Shown: piece by piece, positions 19,009 through 28,846 of the stretch | Numbering within the stretch: position 1 is the stretch's first letter | Layout: each line of letters begins with the position of its first letter | Assembly (NCBI RefSeq): GCF_004886325.1 | Contig: NZ_QXFN01000002.1 | Location: 124,001-188,000 of the forward strand | DNA length: 64,000 nucleotides | From: Cellulomonas telluris | Lineage (GTDB): Bacteria > Actinomycetota > Actinomycetes > Actinomycetales > Cellulomonadaceae | Direction: 5' to 3' | Notes under the pieces: generated by a model | What the model saw: the letters and a program-made list of their open reading frames with translations, nothing else | Databases searched by the model: none | Told to the model about the DNA's origin: nothing | Program-made: the position numbers and the translations under genes

Positions 19009-19998
19009 GTGACGGCGCAGGAGCGGCTGAGCGCGCTGCCGGAGGCGCTGCGGGCCCCCGCGCGCACGCTCGTCATGGGCGTCGTCAACGTCACGCCCGA
19101 CTCGTTCTCCGACGGCGGCCGCTGGTTCGACCCCGACGCGGCGGTCGCGCACGGCCTCGAGCTCGCCGCCCAGGGGGCGGACCTGCTCGACGTGGGCGGC
19201 GAGTCGACCCGGCCCGGCGCCGCCCGCGTCCCCGTCGACGAGGAGCTCGCGCGCGTGCTGCCCGTGGTGCGTCGCCTGGCCGCCGAGGGGGCGGCCGTGA
19301 GCGTCGACACCACGCGCGCCTCGGTGGCGCAGGCCGCGGTCGAGGCGGGCGCGGTGCTGGTCAACGACGTCTCCGGCGGCATGGCCGACCCCGAGATGCC
19401 GGCGGTCGTCGCAGGCACGGGGGCCGCGTACGTCGCGATGCACTGGCGCGGGCACGCCGACGTCATGGACGCCCACGACCTGTACGACGACGTGGTCGCG
19501 GACGTGCGCCGCGAGCTGGCGGAGCGCGTCGACGCGCTGCGCGCGGCCGGGGTGCGCGACGAGCAGGTGGTGCTCGACCCGGGCCTCGGCTTCGCGAAGA
19601 CCGGCACCAGCAACTGGCCGCTGCTCGCGCACCTGCCGGCGCTCGTGGCCGACGGCTTCCCCGTGCTCGTCGGCGCGAGCCGCAAGCGGTTCCTCGGCCA
19701 CCTGCTGGCCGACCGCGACGGCCGGCCGGCACCGCCGGCCGCGCGCGACCACGCGACCGCTGCCGTGACCGCCCTCGCGGCGGCCGCCGGCGTGTGGGCG
19801 GTCCGCGTGCACGAGGTGGCGGCGTCGGCGGACGCCGTGCGGGTCGCCGCCGCGTGGCGGGCGGCCCGGGGCGTCACGGACGACGGGGCGGACGACAGGG
19901 CGGACGACGACGGGGTCGGCACGCGGCGGGAGGGGCGCGCGACGGGGCGCGTCGGGCATGCTGCGGTGCGGACGCCCGGACCGGAGGGAGTGCGGTGA
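19009..19998 (+). CDS. folP: Dihydropteroate synthase
   Basis: A 329-residue TIM-barrel enzyme joining p-aminobenzoate to dihydropterin pyrophosphate; it is the sulfonamide target. The two PABA/pterin signature regions are visible: MGVVNVTPDSFSDGG and LDVGGESTRPGA, followed by VSVDTTRASVA and a late GASRKRFLG. About 45 residues at the C-terminus are acidic and arginine-rich beyond the usual end. GTG 19009 is chosen for its GGGCGGGG tract upstream, with GTG 19003 in frame as an alternative. The stop overlaps the start of the folB-folK gene. Confidence 0.94.
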   Translation: MTAQERLSALPEALRAPARTLVMGVVNVTPDSFSDGGRWFDPDAAVAHGLELAAQGADLLDVGGESTRPGAARVPVDEELARVLPVVRRLAAEGAAVSVDTTRASVAQAAVEAGAVLVNDVSGGMADPEMPAVVAGTGAAYVAMHWRGHADVMDAHDLYDDVVADVRRELAERVDALRAAGVRDEQVVLDPGLGFAKTGTSNWPLLAHLPALVADGFPVLVGASRKRFLGHLLADRDGRPAPPAARDHATAAVTALAAAAGVWAVRVHEVAASADAVRVAAAWRAARGVTDDGADDRADDDGVGTRREGRATGRVGHAAVRTPGPEGVR

Positions 19999-21674
19999 GC
20001 GCGCAGGACGACGTGCAGGACGGCGAGGGCCGTCGGCTCGACCAGATCAGGCTCGAGGGGATCCGGGCGACCGGGTACCACGGGGTCTTCGCGCACGAGC
20101 GCCGCGAGGGGCAGACGTTCGTCGCCGACGTCGTCGTGCACCTCGACACGCGTCGCGCCGCGGCCACCGACGACCTCGCGCACACGGTGAACTACGGCGT
20201 GCTCGCCGAGCACGTCGCGGCGGTGCTCGCCGGCGACCCGGCGGACCTCGTCGAGACGGTGGCCGAGCGCATCGCGGCGACGGTGCTGGCCCAGCCGCAC
20301 GTGCAGGCGGTCGACGTGGCGGTGCACAAGCCGCAGGCGCCGATCACCGTCCCCTTCGGCGACGTCGTCGTGACGATCCGCCGGGACCGCACGAAGCTGC
20401 CCGCGGCGGAGCCGTACCGCCCGGGCTCCGGCGAGGCGCGCCGGCCCGATCCCGCGCCCCGTCCGGTGGCGCGCCCGGAGACCGCCCCGCTGCCCGTGAC
20501 CCCCGCGCCCGGCGTCGCGGTGACCGCGGAGGCGGCGCACCTGCCCCACGACCCCGCCGAGCTGCCCGCGGAGCTGCCCGCGCCCGACCTCGGGCCGGAC
20601 GGCAGCGCCCCGCTCGTGGTCGGGCCCGCCCCCACGGGCGCCGTCCCGACGGGCGTGCTCCCGGCCGTGGCGGCCGGCGCCGCGTCCGGCGGCGACGCCC
20701 CCTCCGGTGCGCACGCCCTCGGCCCCGGGCCCGACCTGCGCTACCACGCGCCCCGTCACGAGCCCGACCACGCCGGGGCCGGCGAGGGCGGCGTGGCCGG
20801 TGACCCGTTCGGCGGCGAGCGGACCCAGCTCATGCCGCCCGTGCGGGACGACGACGTCGTGGAGGGCGAGGTGCTCACCGACGAGCTGGACCGCGCGCCC
20901 GACGCGCCCGTCCAGACGGTCCTCGCGCTCGGCGCGAACCTCGGGCCGGCGCAGGAGACCCTGCGCCAGGCGGTCGCGGACCTCGCGGGGGTCGCCGGTC
21001 TGGAGGTGCTCGCCGTGTCCCCGCTCGCGCGGACCGCGTCGGTGGGCGGGCCGGAGCAGCCCGACTACCTCAACGCGGTGGTCGTCGCCCGCACGACCCT
21101 CGCCCCCCGCGCGCTGCTGCGCGAGGTGCACGCGATCGAGCAGCGCCACGGCCGCGAGCGGCTCGAGCACTGGGGGCCGCGGACCCTCGACATCGACATC
21201 GTCGTCCACGGCACCACGCTCGCCGTGACCGACGACCTCGAGCTGCCGCACCCGCGGGCGCACGAGCGCGCGTTCGTGCTGGAGCCGTGGGCGCAGGTGG
21301 ACCCCGAGGCCGTCCTGCCCGGTCTCGGCGGGGGGCCGGTCGCCCAGCTCGCGGCCACGGCGCCGGACCGGGACGGCGTGCGCTGGATGGCGCTCGACTG
21401 GCTCACCGCGCCGGTGCCCGCCGCGAGCCCCGAGCCCGCACCGGCCGAGCCGATGACGCCGGAGCGCGGGTACGGCGACGGGCGCGGGCACGAGGACGCG
21501 CACCCGCAGACGCACCGGTCCGGGCCGTTCGACCCGGTCGGCTCCGTGGACCCGTCGGCACCGCCCGAGGGCCCGCGTCCGTTCCTCCCCGTCACGGGCA
21601 CCACGCCGGCCGCGCCGCCGCCCGCACCCGGTGCGTGGGCGGGCGAGGCGCACGGGGACGCGCAGCGGCCGTGA
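19995..21674 (+). CDS. folB/folK: Fused dihydroneopterin aldolase / HPPK (FolB-FolK)
   Basis: One 559-residue frame carries two consecutive folate enzymes. Residues about 12-135 are FolB, dihydroneopterin aldolase (LEGIRATGYHGVFAHER, and VNYGVLAEHV). A roughly 170-residue Pro/Ala/Gly-rich linker follows. Residues about 306-465 are FolK, the pyrophosphokinase, with ALGANLGPAQ, GPRTLDIDIVVHG and LPHPRAHERAFVLEPW. A disordered Pro-rich tail of about 90 residues ends the protein. In mycobacteria folB and folK are adjacent separate genes, so fusion here is plausible and keeps pathway order. GTG start overlaps the folP stop (GTGA). Confidence 0.93.
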   Translation: MSAQDDVQDGEGRRLDQIRLEGIRATGYHGVFAHERREGQTFVADVVVHLDTRRAAATDDLAHTVNYGVLAEHVAAVLAGDPADLVETVAERIAATVLAQPHVQAVDVAVHKPQAPITVPFGDVVVTIRRDRTKLPAAEPYRPGSGEARRPDPAPRPVARPETAPLPVTPAPGVAVTAEAAHLPHDPAELPAELPAPDLGPDGSAPLVVGPAPTGAVPTGVLPAVAAGAASGGDAPSGAHALGPGPDLRYHAPRHEPDHAGAGEGGVAGDPFGGERTQLMPPVRDDDVVEGEVLTDELDRAPDAPVQTVLALGANLGPAQETLRQAVADLAGVAGLEVLAVSPLARTASVGGPEQPDYLNAVVVARTTLAPRALLREVHAIEQRHGRERLEHWGPRTLDIDIVVHGTTLAVTDDLELPHPRAHERAFVLEPWAQVDPEAVLPGLGGGPVAQLAATAPDRDGVRWMALDWLTAPVPAASPEPAPAEPMTPERGYGDGRGHEDAHPQTHRSGPFDPVGSVDPSAPPEGPRPFLPVTGTTPAAPPPAPGAWAGEAHGDAQRP

Positions 21675-22162
21675 CCGCGACCCGTCGGCGCACCCTCGTC
21701 CTGCTCGCGGCCGCGGCCACGGCGGTCACCTGGTCGATCATGCGCGTGACCGTCGGACGCGGCGCCTCGCAGCCCCCGGAGGTGCCGTGGCTCGTCGTCG
21801 CGGTCGAGCTCGTCATCGCCGGCGTCGTGCTCGCCCTCGGGTGGGCGGTGCGGCAGTACCAGCAGGGCAAGCGGCCCACGCTGAACCCGCTGCGCGCCGC
21901 CCGCACGGCCGTGCTCGCGAAGGCCTCCTGCTACACCGGCGCCCTCCTCGTCGGCTGGTACGGCGGTCAGGCGCTGTCGCTGCTGACCGACAGCGACGTC
22001 CCGGGCAACCCGGCGCGCGCCGCCGCGGCGGGGCTGGCGGCGCTCGGCGCGCTCGTGCTCGCCGTCGTGGGGCTCGTGGTGGAGCACTTCTGCCGCATCC
22101 CGCCGCCGGACGCCGAGGCGGAGGGCCGGCGCGAGCCGGACGTCGACCCGACCGCGGGCTGA
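21671..22162 (+). CDS. DUF3180 membrane protein
   Basis: A 163-residue integral membrane protein with about four predicted helices (LVLLAAAATAVTWSIM, LVVAVELVIAGVVLALGWAV, a CYTGALLVGWYGG segment and a final LAALGALVLAVVGLVVEHF). It matches DUF3180, a family found beside folK in actinobacteria including mycobacteria. Function unknown; conserved placement after folK suggests co-expression rather than a folate role. GTG overlaps the previous stop. The C-terminal tail is acidic and cytoplasmic by the positive-inside rule. Confidence 0.85.
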   Translation: MTATRRRTLVLLAAAATAVTWSIMRVTVGRGASQPPEVPWLVVAVELVIAGVVLALGWAVRQYQQGKRPTLNPLRAARTAVLAKASCYTGALLVGWYGGQALSLLTDSDVPGNPARAAAAGLAALGALVLAVVGLVVEHFCRIPPPDAEAEGRREPDVDPTAG

Positions 22163-22231
22163 GGGCCGTCGGCCCGGCGAACCGTCCTCGCGACGGAGCC
22201 GCGCCGGTGCCGCCGGTGCCAGGATGAGGGC

Positions 22232-22753
22232 ATGACCACCGACAGCCCGGGGCACGCGCCCGCGCCCACCGCCGGTCCGTTCGACCCGGCCGACGTCGCG
22301 TGGACGCCCGTCTCGTCGCGCCTGGCCACCGTGCGCCTGCTCATGATCGCGCTCTGGGGCGGCGGGCTCGTCGTCGTCACCGCCGTGGTCGCCGCGCTCG
22401 TGGGCTACGCCTGGCTCTGGGGCGTGCCGGCGGTGCTCGCCGCGCTGTTCCTGTGGGGTGCGCTGCTGGTGCGCCGGCAGGTGCGGGCGCTCGCGTACGC
22501 CGAGCGCGCCGACGACCTGCTCATCCGCCGCGGCATCCTGTTCCGCGAGCTGGTCGTGGTGCCCTACGGGCGCATGCAGTACGTCGACGTCAGCGCCGGC
22601 CCCGTGCAGCGGCGGTTCGGCATCGCGACGGTGCAGCTGCACACCGCCGCCCCGGGCACGGACGCGACGATCCCGGGCCTGCCGCCGCAGGAGGCCGCAC
22701 GGCTGCGCGACCGCCTGGCCTCGCGCGGCGAGGCACGGCTGGCGGGGCTGTGA
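22232..22753 (+). CDS. Bacterial PH-domain (bPH2) membrane protein, short
   Basis: A 173-residue protein with two adjacent membrane helices (about residues 33-80) followed by a bPH2/DUF304 domain. The diagnostic strand pattern is LLIRRGILFRELVVVPYGRMQYVDVSAGPVQRRFG. Such proteins resemble B. subtilis YdbS; no enzymatic activity is known. The ATG has CAGGAT six bases upstream (22220-22225), so transcription may restart here. It overlaps the longer PH protein by four bases, matching the ydbS-ydbT gene pairing. Confidence 0.85.
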   Translation: MTTDSPGHAPAPTAGPFDPADVAWTPVSSRLATVRLLMIALWGGGLVVVTAVVAALVGYAWLWGVPAVLAALFLWGALLVRRQVRALAYAERADDLLIRRGILFRELVVVPYGRMQYVDVSAGPVQRRFGIATVQLHTAAPGTDATIPGLPPQEAARLRDRLASRGEARLAGL

Positions 22754-24465
22754 GCGATCCGGTCCGTCCCGTGCCCGAGCAGGCGCCGGAGGACGCGTAC
22801 GACTGGCGGCGCATGCACCCGGTGACGCCGGCGCTGCGCGGCTGGAAGGTGCTCGCGGCGGTCGTCGCGGCCATCGGCTTCCAGCTGAGCGACGACGTCG
22901 GCAGCCTCGTGGAGCGGTTCGGGCCGGGCCGCGCGTGGCTGGTGCTGCTGGGCCTGCTCGCGCTGGTCGCGCTGGTCGGGTTCGCGTACTCGGCACTCGC
23001 GTGGCGCGTCACGCGGTACGCGGTGACGGACGAGGCGGTGCACCTGCGCCAGGGGCTCCTCTTCCGCCAGCAGCGCCAGGCGCGGCTGGACCGGCTGCAG
23101 GCCGTCGACGTCGTGCAGCCGCTGCTCGCGCGGCTGTTCGGCCTGGCCCAGCTGAACCTGGAGGTCGCCGGCGGGACGGGGTCCGCCGTGCAGCTCGCGT
23201 TCCTGCGGGAGGCGGACGCGGAGGCGCTGCGCGCGCAGATCCTCGCGCTCGCGGCGGGGCTGCGCCCGGGTGCGCCGTCGCCGGCGACCGGCGAGGACGC
23301 GGTCCCCGGCGGGCCGGCGGGCGAGGGTGCGCCGTCGTCCGCCGACGCCGTGGCACCGGGCCTGCCCGCGGACGCGGCCCTCGCCGGTCAGCCCGCCCCG
23401 GCAGGTGCCGCCGGCGGCACCCGCCCGGCGGTCCCCGCGTTCGAGGCCGCCCCCGAGCAGGTGGTGTACGAGCTGCCGATGCCGCGGCTCGTGCGCTCGA
23501 TCGTCCGGTCGACGGCGCCGTGGGTGTTCCTCGCGGCGGTGGTCGGCGCGCTCGTCGCGGTCGTGGTCACCCGCGAGGTCGGGCCGCTGTTCCTCGTCGG
23601 GCCCGGCGCCCTCGGCGTCGGCGGGTACGTGTGGGGCCGGCTCAACGGCGCGGCGACGTTCCGTGCGGCGACGTCCCCGGACGGGATCCGGCTGCGGCAC
23701 GGCCTGACGGAGAAGCGGACGCAGACCGTGCCGCCGGGCCGTGTGCAGGCGGTGCGGCTGACGCAGGGCCCGCTGTGGCGGGGCCCGGACTGGTGGCGCG
23801 TGGAGATGAACGTCGCCGGGTACGGCCCCGAGGCGTCGAACGCGTCGGTGCTGCACCCCGTCGCGACGCGTCAGGAGGCGGCGGTCGCGCTGTGGCTCGT
23901 GCTGCCCGACCTCGGCACGGACGACCCGCTGGGCGCGCTCGACGCGGCGTGCCGGGGCACGGTCGACGACGGCGGCTTCACACCGGCGCCGCGGCGGGCG
24001 CGCTGGCTCGACCCGCTGGGCTGGCGGCGGCACGGCGTCCTCGTGACGCGGACGGCGCTGCTCATGCGCTCCGGGCGGTGGTGGCGCACCGTGGTGGTCG
24101 TGCCGCACGAGCGCACCCAGAGCCTCGCGGTGACGCAGGGGCCGGTGCAGCGGCGGCTGGCGCTCGCGACGTTCGTCGCGCACTCCACCCCCGGCCCCGT
24201 CTCCCCGCAGGTGGCGCACCTCGACGCCGCCGTGGCCGGCGCCCTGCTGGGCGAGCAGTCGGAGCGGGCGCGGCACGCGCGAGCCGTCGCCGGGCCCGAG
24301 CTGTGGATGCGCGCGGCGGAGGCACCGCACGCGCCGGCGTCGATCGGCTCGGCCGCGGGCGCACCGGGCGCCGGCACGCCGACCGCCGGGCCCGAGCTCG
24401 GCACGTCGCCCACCGCCGCGGGGACCGGCACGACGTCGCCCTCCGCCCCGGGGGACGCCCCGTGA
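22750..24465 (+). CDS. Multi-PH-domain membrane protein (YdbT-like)
   Basis: A 571-residue partner of the preceding gene. It has two N-terminal helices (about 25-85), a first bPH2 domain ([35 protein letters not shown]), a second helix pair (about 250-300) with a second PH domain ([25 protein letters not shown]), and a third PH-like repeat ([33 protein letters not shown]). The 60-residue tail is Pro/Gly/Ala-rich. YdbS/YdbT-type pairs have been linked in Bacillus to resistance to a bacteriocin, but the role here is unknown. The GTG start overlaps the previous stop. Confidence 0.85.
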   Translation: MSDPVRPVPEQAPEDAYDWRRMHPVTPALRGWKVLAAVVAAIGFQLSDDVGSLVERFGPGRAWLVLLGLLALVALVGFAYSALAWRVTRYAVTDEAVHLRQGLLFRQQRQARLDRLQAVDVVQPLLARLFGLAQLNLEVAGGTGSAVQLAFLREADAEALRAQILALAAGLRPGAPSPATGEDAVPGGPAGEGAPSSADAVAPGLPADAALAGQPAPAGAAGGTRPAVPAFEAAPEQVVYELPMPRLVRSIVRSTAPWVFLAAVVGALVAVVVTREVGPLFLVGPGALGVGGYVWGRLNGAATFRAATSPDGIRLRHGLTEKRTQTVPPGRVQAVRLTQGPLWRGPDWWRVEMNVAGYGPEASNASVLHPVATRQEAAVALWLVLPDLGTDDPLGALDAACRGTVDDGGFTPAPRRARWLDPLGWRRHGVLVTRTALLMRSGRWWRTVVVVPHERTQSLAVTQGPVQRRLALATFVAHSTPGPVSPQVAHLDAAVAGALLGEQSERARHARAVAGPELWMRAAEAPHAPASIGSAAGAPGAGTPTAGPELGTSPTAAGTGTTSPSAPGDAP

Positions 24466-25496
24466 GCGCCGACCCCGCCGCCCGCCCGGGCCGCCTCGGG
24501 GTCGGCGTCGTCGGCGCCGGCCGCGTGGGTGCCGTGCTCGGCAGCGCGCTCGCGGGCGCCGGGCACCCGGTGGTGGCGGTGAGCGCGGTGTCGCAGGAGT
24601 CGCGCGAGCGTGCCGCGGCCCTGCTGCCGGGCGTCCCCGTGGTCGACGTGCCCGAGGTGGTGCGCCGCGCCGAGCTCGTGCTGCTGGCCGTCCCGGACGA
24701 CGCCCTGCCGGGGCTCGTCCGGGGGCTGGCGGAGACCGGCGGCTGGCAGCCCGGCCAGATCGTCGTGCACACGTCGGGACGGTTCGGCGTCGACGTGCTC
24801 GCGCCCGCGCGTGCCGCCGGCGTCATCCCGCTCGCGCTGCACCCGGCCATGACGTTCACGGGCACGTCGCTGGACCTGGCGCGCCTCGCAGGCTGTGCCT
24901 TCGCGGTGACGGCGCCGGCGCCGGTGCTGCCGATCGGCCAGGCGCTCGTGGTGGAGATCGGCGGGGAGCCCGTGGTGCTGCCCGAGGAGGCGCGCGGCCT
25001 GTACCACGCGGGTCTCGCGCACGCCGCGAACCACCTCGTCGTGCTCGTCGCGCAGGCGTCCGAGGCGCTGCGTGCGGCCGGGGTGCCGGAGCCGGGACGG
25101 GTCCTGCGGCCGCTGCTGGACGCCGCGCTCGACGGCGCCCTGCGCGCGGAGGACGCGTCGGGCCCGGACGGGCCGGGCGCGATCGCGGCCCTCACCGGGC
25201 CCGTGCGGCGCGGCGACGCCGGCACGGTCGGCGAGCACGCTGTGACGCTGGCCGCACTGGGCACCCGCACGGGCGCGGTGGACGTGCCGAACGGGTACGG
25301 TGCCCTGGCCCGCGCGGCGACGTCGCGGGCGCTCGCGGCCGGGCTGCTCGGTGCGGCCGACGCCCAGCGCGTCCTCGACGCGCTGACGGGCATCAACCCG
25401 GGCACCGGCGCGTTGGACACATCGGACGGCCCGGGGCCGGCCCCGGGGCCCGACGGGCAGGACGACGGCGGCACGGCGCCGCAGGAGGACGCATGA
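24462..25496 (+). CDS. Rossmann-fold DUF2520 protein
   Basis: A 344-residue protein with an N-terminal NAD(P)-binding Rossmann domain ([20 protein letters not shown]) and a C-terminal all-helical DUF2520 domain (about residues 150-310) beginning [20 protein letters not shown]. The layout parallels ketopantoate and pyrroline-carboxylate reductases. It sits directly before panC, as its homologue does in mycobacteria (Rv3603c), so a link to pantothenate synthesis is tempting, but no activity is established. GTG start overlaps the upstream stop; ATGA overlap joins it to panC. A Pro/Gly/Asp-rich tail ends the protein. Confidence 0.85.
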   Translation: MSADPAARPGRLGVGVVGAGRVGAVLGSALAGAGHPVVAVSAVSQESRERAAALLPGVPVVDVPEVVRRAELVLLAVPDDALPGLVRGLAETGGWQPGQIVVHTSGRFGVDVLAPARAAGVIPLALHPAMTFTGTSLDLARLAGCAFAVTAPAPVLPIGQALVVEIGGEPVVLPEEARGLYHAGLAHAANHLVVLVAQASEALRAAGVPEPGRVLRPLLDAALDGALRAEDASGPDGPGAIAALTGPVRRGDAGTVGEHAVTLAALGTRTGAVDVPNGYGALARAATSRALAAGLLGAADAQRVLDALTGINPGTGALDTSDGPGPAPGPDGQDDGGTAPQEDA

Positions 25497-26473
25497 CGAC
25501 CAGTCCCGTGCTGGTGCAGGACCGCGCGGCGCTCGACGCCGCGCTCGACGCGCAGGACGAGGCGGCCCTCGAGTCCGCCGACGCCGCCGACTCCGGGCGG
25601 CCGTACCTGCGCGCGGTCGTGATGACGATGGGCGCGCTGCACGAGGGCCACCTCGAGCTGGTCCGCCGTGCGCGCGAGCTCGCCGACGCCGTGGTCGTGA
25701 CGATCTTCGTCAACCCGCTGCAGTTCGGGCCGGCGGAGGACCTCGACCGCTACCCGCGCGACCTCGAGGGCGACCTGCGCCTGCTGACGGGGCCGGGGCT
25801 GCTGGGCGAGGGCGACGTCGTGTTCGCCCCGACGCCCGACGTCGTGTACCCCGACGGGGACCCGGTGGTGCGCGTCTGCGCGGGACGCATCGGGGACGTG
25901 CTCGAGGGCGCATCGCGGCCGGGGCACCTCGACGGGGTCCTCACGGTGGTGCTCAAGCTCCTGCACCTGACGCGTCCCGACGCCGCGGTGTTCGGCCAGA
26001 AGGACGCCCAGCAGCTCGCGGCCGTGCGCCGCATGGTGCGCGACCTCGACGTCCCGGTCGAGGTCGTCGCGCACCCGACGGTCCGGGAGGACGACGGGCT
26101 GGCGCGCTCGAGCCGCAACGCCTACCTGTCGGCCGACGAGCGCGCCCGGGCGCTCGCGCTGTCGGCCGCGCTGCGCGCCGGTGCCGCGGCGGCGGACGCG
26201 GGGGAGGGCGCCGAGGCCGTGCGGGCGGCGGCCCGGCGCGTGCTGGACGACGCGCTGACGGACGGGGACGCGGTGGACTACGTCGCCCTCGTCGACCCCG
26301 CGACGTTCGCCGACGCCGACACCACCACGACCGACGCGCTGCTGCTGCTCGCCGCGCGCATCGGCGCCACCCGCCTCATCGACAACGCGCCCGTCACCCT
26401 GCGGGCCGACGCCACGACCCCCGCCGCGGCCCACGAGGTGCACGGCGACCGCACGGCCGGAGGTGCCGCGTGA
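25493..26473 (+). CDS. panC: Pantothenate synthetase
   Basis: A 326-residue ATP-dependent ligase joining pantoate and beta-alanine to pantothenate. Diagnostic motifs are [19 protein letters not shown] (HxGH class), [34 protein letters not shown] and RSSRNAYLS (the KMSKS-like position). The first 40 residues are a variable lead-in. The ATG overlaps the DUF2520 stop, and its own stop overlaps the GTG of panD, so translation of the three is coupled. Confidence 0.95.
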   Translation: MTTSPVLVQDRAALDAALDAQDEAALESADAADSGRPYLRAVVMTMGALHEGHLELVRRARELADAVVVTIFVNPLQFGPAEDLDRYPRDLEGDLRLLTGPGLLGEGDVVFAPTPDVVYPDGDPVVRVCAGRIGDVLEGASRPGHLDGVLTVVLKLLHLTRPDAAVFGQKDAQQLAAVRRMVRDLDVPVEVVAHPTVREDDGLARSSRNAYLSADERARALALSAALRAGAAAADAGEGAEAVRAAARRVLDDALTDGDAVDYVALVDPATFADADTTTTDALLLLAARIGATRLIDNAPVTLRADATTPAAAHEVHGDRTAGGAA

Positions 26474-27024
26474 CCACGCTCCAGCGCACGATGATGACCG
26501 GCAAGATCCACCGCGCCACCGTGACCGCGGCGGACCTGCACTACGTCGGCTCGATCACCGTGGACGCCGACCTGCTCGCGGCGGCGGACGTGCTGCCGGG
26601 TCAGCAGGTCGACGTCGTCGACGTGACGAACGGGTCGCGGCTGACGACGTACGCGATCGCGGGCGAGCCCGGGTCGGGGCAGGTCTGCGTCAACGGCGCG
26701 GCCGCGCACCTGGTGCACCCGGGGGACGTCGTCATCGTCATCGCGTACGGGACGATGTCGGACGCCGAGGCGCGCACCTACGCTCCGCACGTCGTGCTCG
26801 TCGACGCCGAGAACCGCATGGTCGCCCTCGACGACGACCCCGGTCAGGTGCCGAGCGAGTGGACCGCCGAGGCGGGCCTGGTGCCGAGCGGGCTGCCGCT
26901 GGCCGAGGGACGCGCCGCGGTCGCCGCCGGTCCCCACGCGCCGGCCGCCCTCGGGGCGCCGGCGCAGGTGCCCTCGCCGCACGCGCCCGCGCAGCCGGGC
27001 AGCGGCGCCACCACCCCCCGGTGA
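26470..27024 (+). CDS. panD: Aspartate 1-decarboxylase proenzyme
   Basis: A 184-residue pyruvoyl enzyme that decarboxylates aspartate to beta-alanine, the second substrate of PanC. The self-cleavage site is Gly27-Ser28 in [14 protein letters not shown]; Ser28 becomes the pyruvoyl group. [20 protein letters not shown] is also typical. The protein is about 50 residues longer than E. coli PanD because of a Pro/Ala-rich tail after residue 135. GTG overlaps panC and its stop overlaps nadB, so aspartate-using enzymes of CoA and NAD synthesis are co-transcribed. Confidence 0.95.
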   Translation: MTTLQRTMMTGKIHRATVTAADLHYVGSITVDADLLAAADVLPGQQVDVVDVTNGSRLTTYAIAGEPGSGQVCVNGAAAHLVHPGDVVIVIAYGTMSDAEARTYAPHVVLVDAENRMVALDDDPGQVPSEWTAEAGLVPSGLPLAEGRAAVAAGPHAPAALGAPAQVPSPHAPAQPGSGATTPR

Positions 27025-28715
27025 CGCGGCTCGCGACCCGCCTGGCGGCGCCGGCCCCGGGCTGGACCGTCCACGCCGACGCGGTGGTGGTCGGCTCGGG
27101 CATCGCGGGGCTGACCGCGGCCCTGGAGCTGCGCGCCCGGGTGGGTCGCGTGCTGCTGGTGACGAAGGACGTGCTCTCGTCGGGGTCGACGGTGTGGGCG
27201 CAGGGCGGCATCGCGGCCGCGCTGGACCCCGCGGACTCCCCGGCCGCGCACCTGCAGGACACGCTCGTCGCCGGGGCGGGCCTGTGCGACCCGCGGGCCG
27301 TGGAGATGCTGGTGACGGAGGGGCCGGCGCGGGTGCGCGAGCTCGTCGCGCGCGGCGCGGTGTTCGACACGGGCCCCGACGGCACGCTGAGCCTCACCCG
27401 CGAGGGCGGGCACCTCGCGGACCGCATCGCGCACGCGGGCGGCGACGCGACGGGCGCGGAGATCTCGCGGGCGCTCGTCGCGCAGATCGAGGCCGTGCGC
27501 GACGACCCGGGCATCGAGGTGGTCGAGCACGCGCTCGTGCTCGACGTGCTCACGGGGGAACCCGGCCCCGACGGCGCCCCGGGGCCGGTGCGGGGCGTGA
27601 CGCTGCACGTGATCGGCGAGGGGTCGCGCGACGGCGTCGGGGCAGCGCTGGCGCCCGCGGTCGTCCTGGCCACCGGGGGCATCGGGCAGGTGTACCGCTC
27701 GTCGACGAACCCGGCGCTCGCGACGGGTGACGGCATCGCGGCGGCGCTGCGCGCGGGGGCGCGGCTGGGCGACCTCGAGTTCGTGCAGTTCCACCCGACG
27801 GTGCTGTGGCTCGGCTCGGGGGTGAAGGGGCAGCTGACGCTCGTCTCGGAGGCGGTGCGGGGCGAGGGCGCGTACCTGCTGGACACGGACGGCGTGCGGT
27901 TCATGCCCGACGTGCACCCGCTCGCCGAGCTCGCGCCGCGCGACGTCGTCGCCCACGCGATCGTGCGGCGCACCGCGGCGACCGGGGCCGACCACGTGTG
28001 GCTGGACGCGCGGCACCTGGGGGCGGACTTCCTGCGGCGCCGCTTCCCGACGATCCACGCGCGGCTGCTCGACCACGGCATCGACCTCACGACGGACCTC
28101 GTGCCCGTCGCGCCCGCCCAGCACTACCACTCGGGCGGCGTGGTCACGGACCTCGACGGACGGGCGTCGGTGCCCGGGCTGTACGCGGTCGGCGAGGTCG
28201 CGTGCACGGGCGTGCACGGGGCGAACCGGCTGGCGTCGAACTCGCTGCTGGAGGGCCTGGTCTTCGCGCACCGGGCGGCGCGCGACGTGGCCGCCCGCCT
28301 GGAGGGCGGCTTCCTCACCCCGGGCGACCCCGTGGAGCGGCCGGGGGAGGCCGCCCTCGTGGCGGCGGCCGCGCGCTCGCGCGTGCAGCGGGCGGCGACG
28401 GACGGCCCGGGCGTGCTGCGCTCGGGGGAGGGGCTGCGCCGTGCCGCGCAGACCCTGGCGGCGGTACCCACGGACGCGCACCTGCGGCACGACGACGGCC
28501 GCGCCCTGGCGGCCCCGCAGACCGCGGAGTGGGAGACGACGAACGTCCACCAGGTGGCGACGGTGCTCACCCGGGCGGCGCTGGCGCGCGAGGAGTCGCG
28601 CGGCGGGCACGCACGGACGGACTTCCCCCGCACGAGGGACGCGTGGCGGGGCCGCGTCGAGCTGGCGCTCGACGGGGACGGCTCCGTGCGCGTGTCGGGG
28701 CCCTCCGGCGCCTGA
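27021..28715 (+). CDS. nadB: L-aspartate oxidase
   Basis: A 564-residue flavoenzyme oxidising aspartate to iminoaspartate for de novo NAD synthesis. The FAD-binding motif is [16 protein letters not shown]; other markers are [34 protein letters not shown] and the active-site region [18 protein letters not shown] overlaps the panD stop. nadA is not in the window, and nadC lies 5.5 kb downstream, separated by the xylanase gene rather than adjacent. Confidence 0.95.
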   Translation: MTRLATRLAAPAPGWTVHADAVVVGSGIAGLTAALELRARVGRVLLVTKDVLSSGSTVWAQGGIAAALDPADSPAAHLQDTLVAGAGLCDPRAVEMLVTEGPARVRELVARGAVFDTGPDGTLSLTREGGHLADRIAHAGGDATGAEISRALVAQIEAVRDDPGIEVVEHALVLDVLTGEPGPDGAPGPVRGVTLHVIGEGSRDGVGAALAPAVVLATGGIGQVYRSSTNPALATGDGIAAALRAGARLGDLEFVQFHPTVLWLGSGVKGQLTLVSEAVRGEGAYLLDTDGVRFMPDVHPLAELAPRDVVAHAIVRRTAATGADHVWLDARHLGADFLRRRFPTIHARLLDHGIDLTTDLVPVAPAQHYHSGGVVTDLDGRASVPGLYAVGEVACTGVHGANRLASNSLLEGLVFAHRAARDVAARLEGGFLTPGDPVERPGEAALVAAAARSRVQRAATDGPGVLRSGEGLRRAAQTLAAVPTDAHLRHDDGRALAAPQTAEWETTNVHQVATVLTRAALAREESRGGHARTDFPRTRDAWRGRVELALDGDGSVRVSGPSGA

Positions 28716-28846
28716 TCCGACCGAAACTTTCCGGTCTCAGTTTCGCATCGCCGTTCGGGCGAACCTTCCCTCGGACACTGGTCCGACTTCATCATCGTCC
28801 CGTAGTTTCCAGCAGCACTGCCATCTTTTCGCGCAAGGGAGCGTCG
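28716..28846 (+). promoter_or_regulatory. Promoter/operator region of the CE4-GH10 xylanase
   Basis: This 131-base gap holds several palindromes: GAAAcTTTC at 28723-28731, CGAAAC/GTTTCG arms at 28722-28727 and 28739-28744, GTTCGGGCGAAC at 28753-28764, and TCGGACactgGTCCGA at 28771-28786. TAGTTT at 28803-28808 is a candidate -10, and AAGGGAG before 28847 is the ribosome site. GAAAnTTTC-type boxes have been described upstream of Streptomyces xylanase genes, so substrate-controlled expression is likely; the binding proteins are not identified. Confidence 0.5.
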
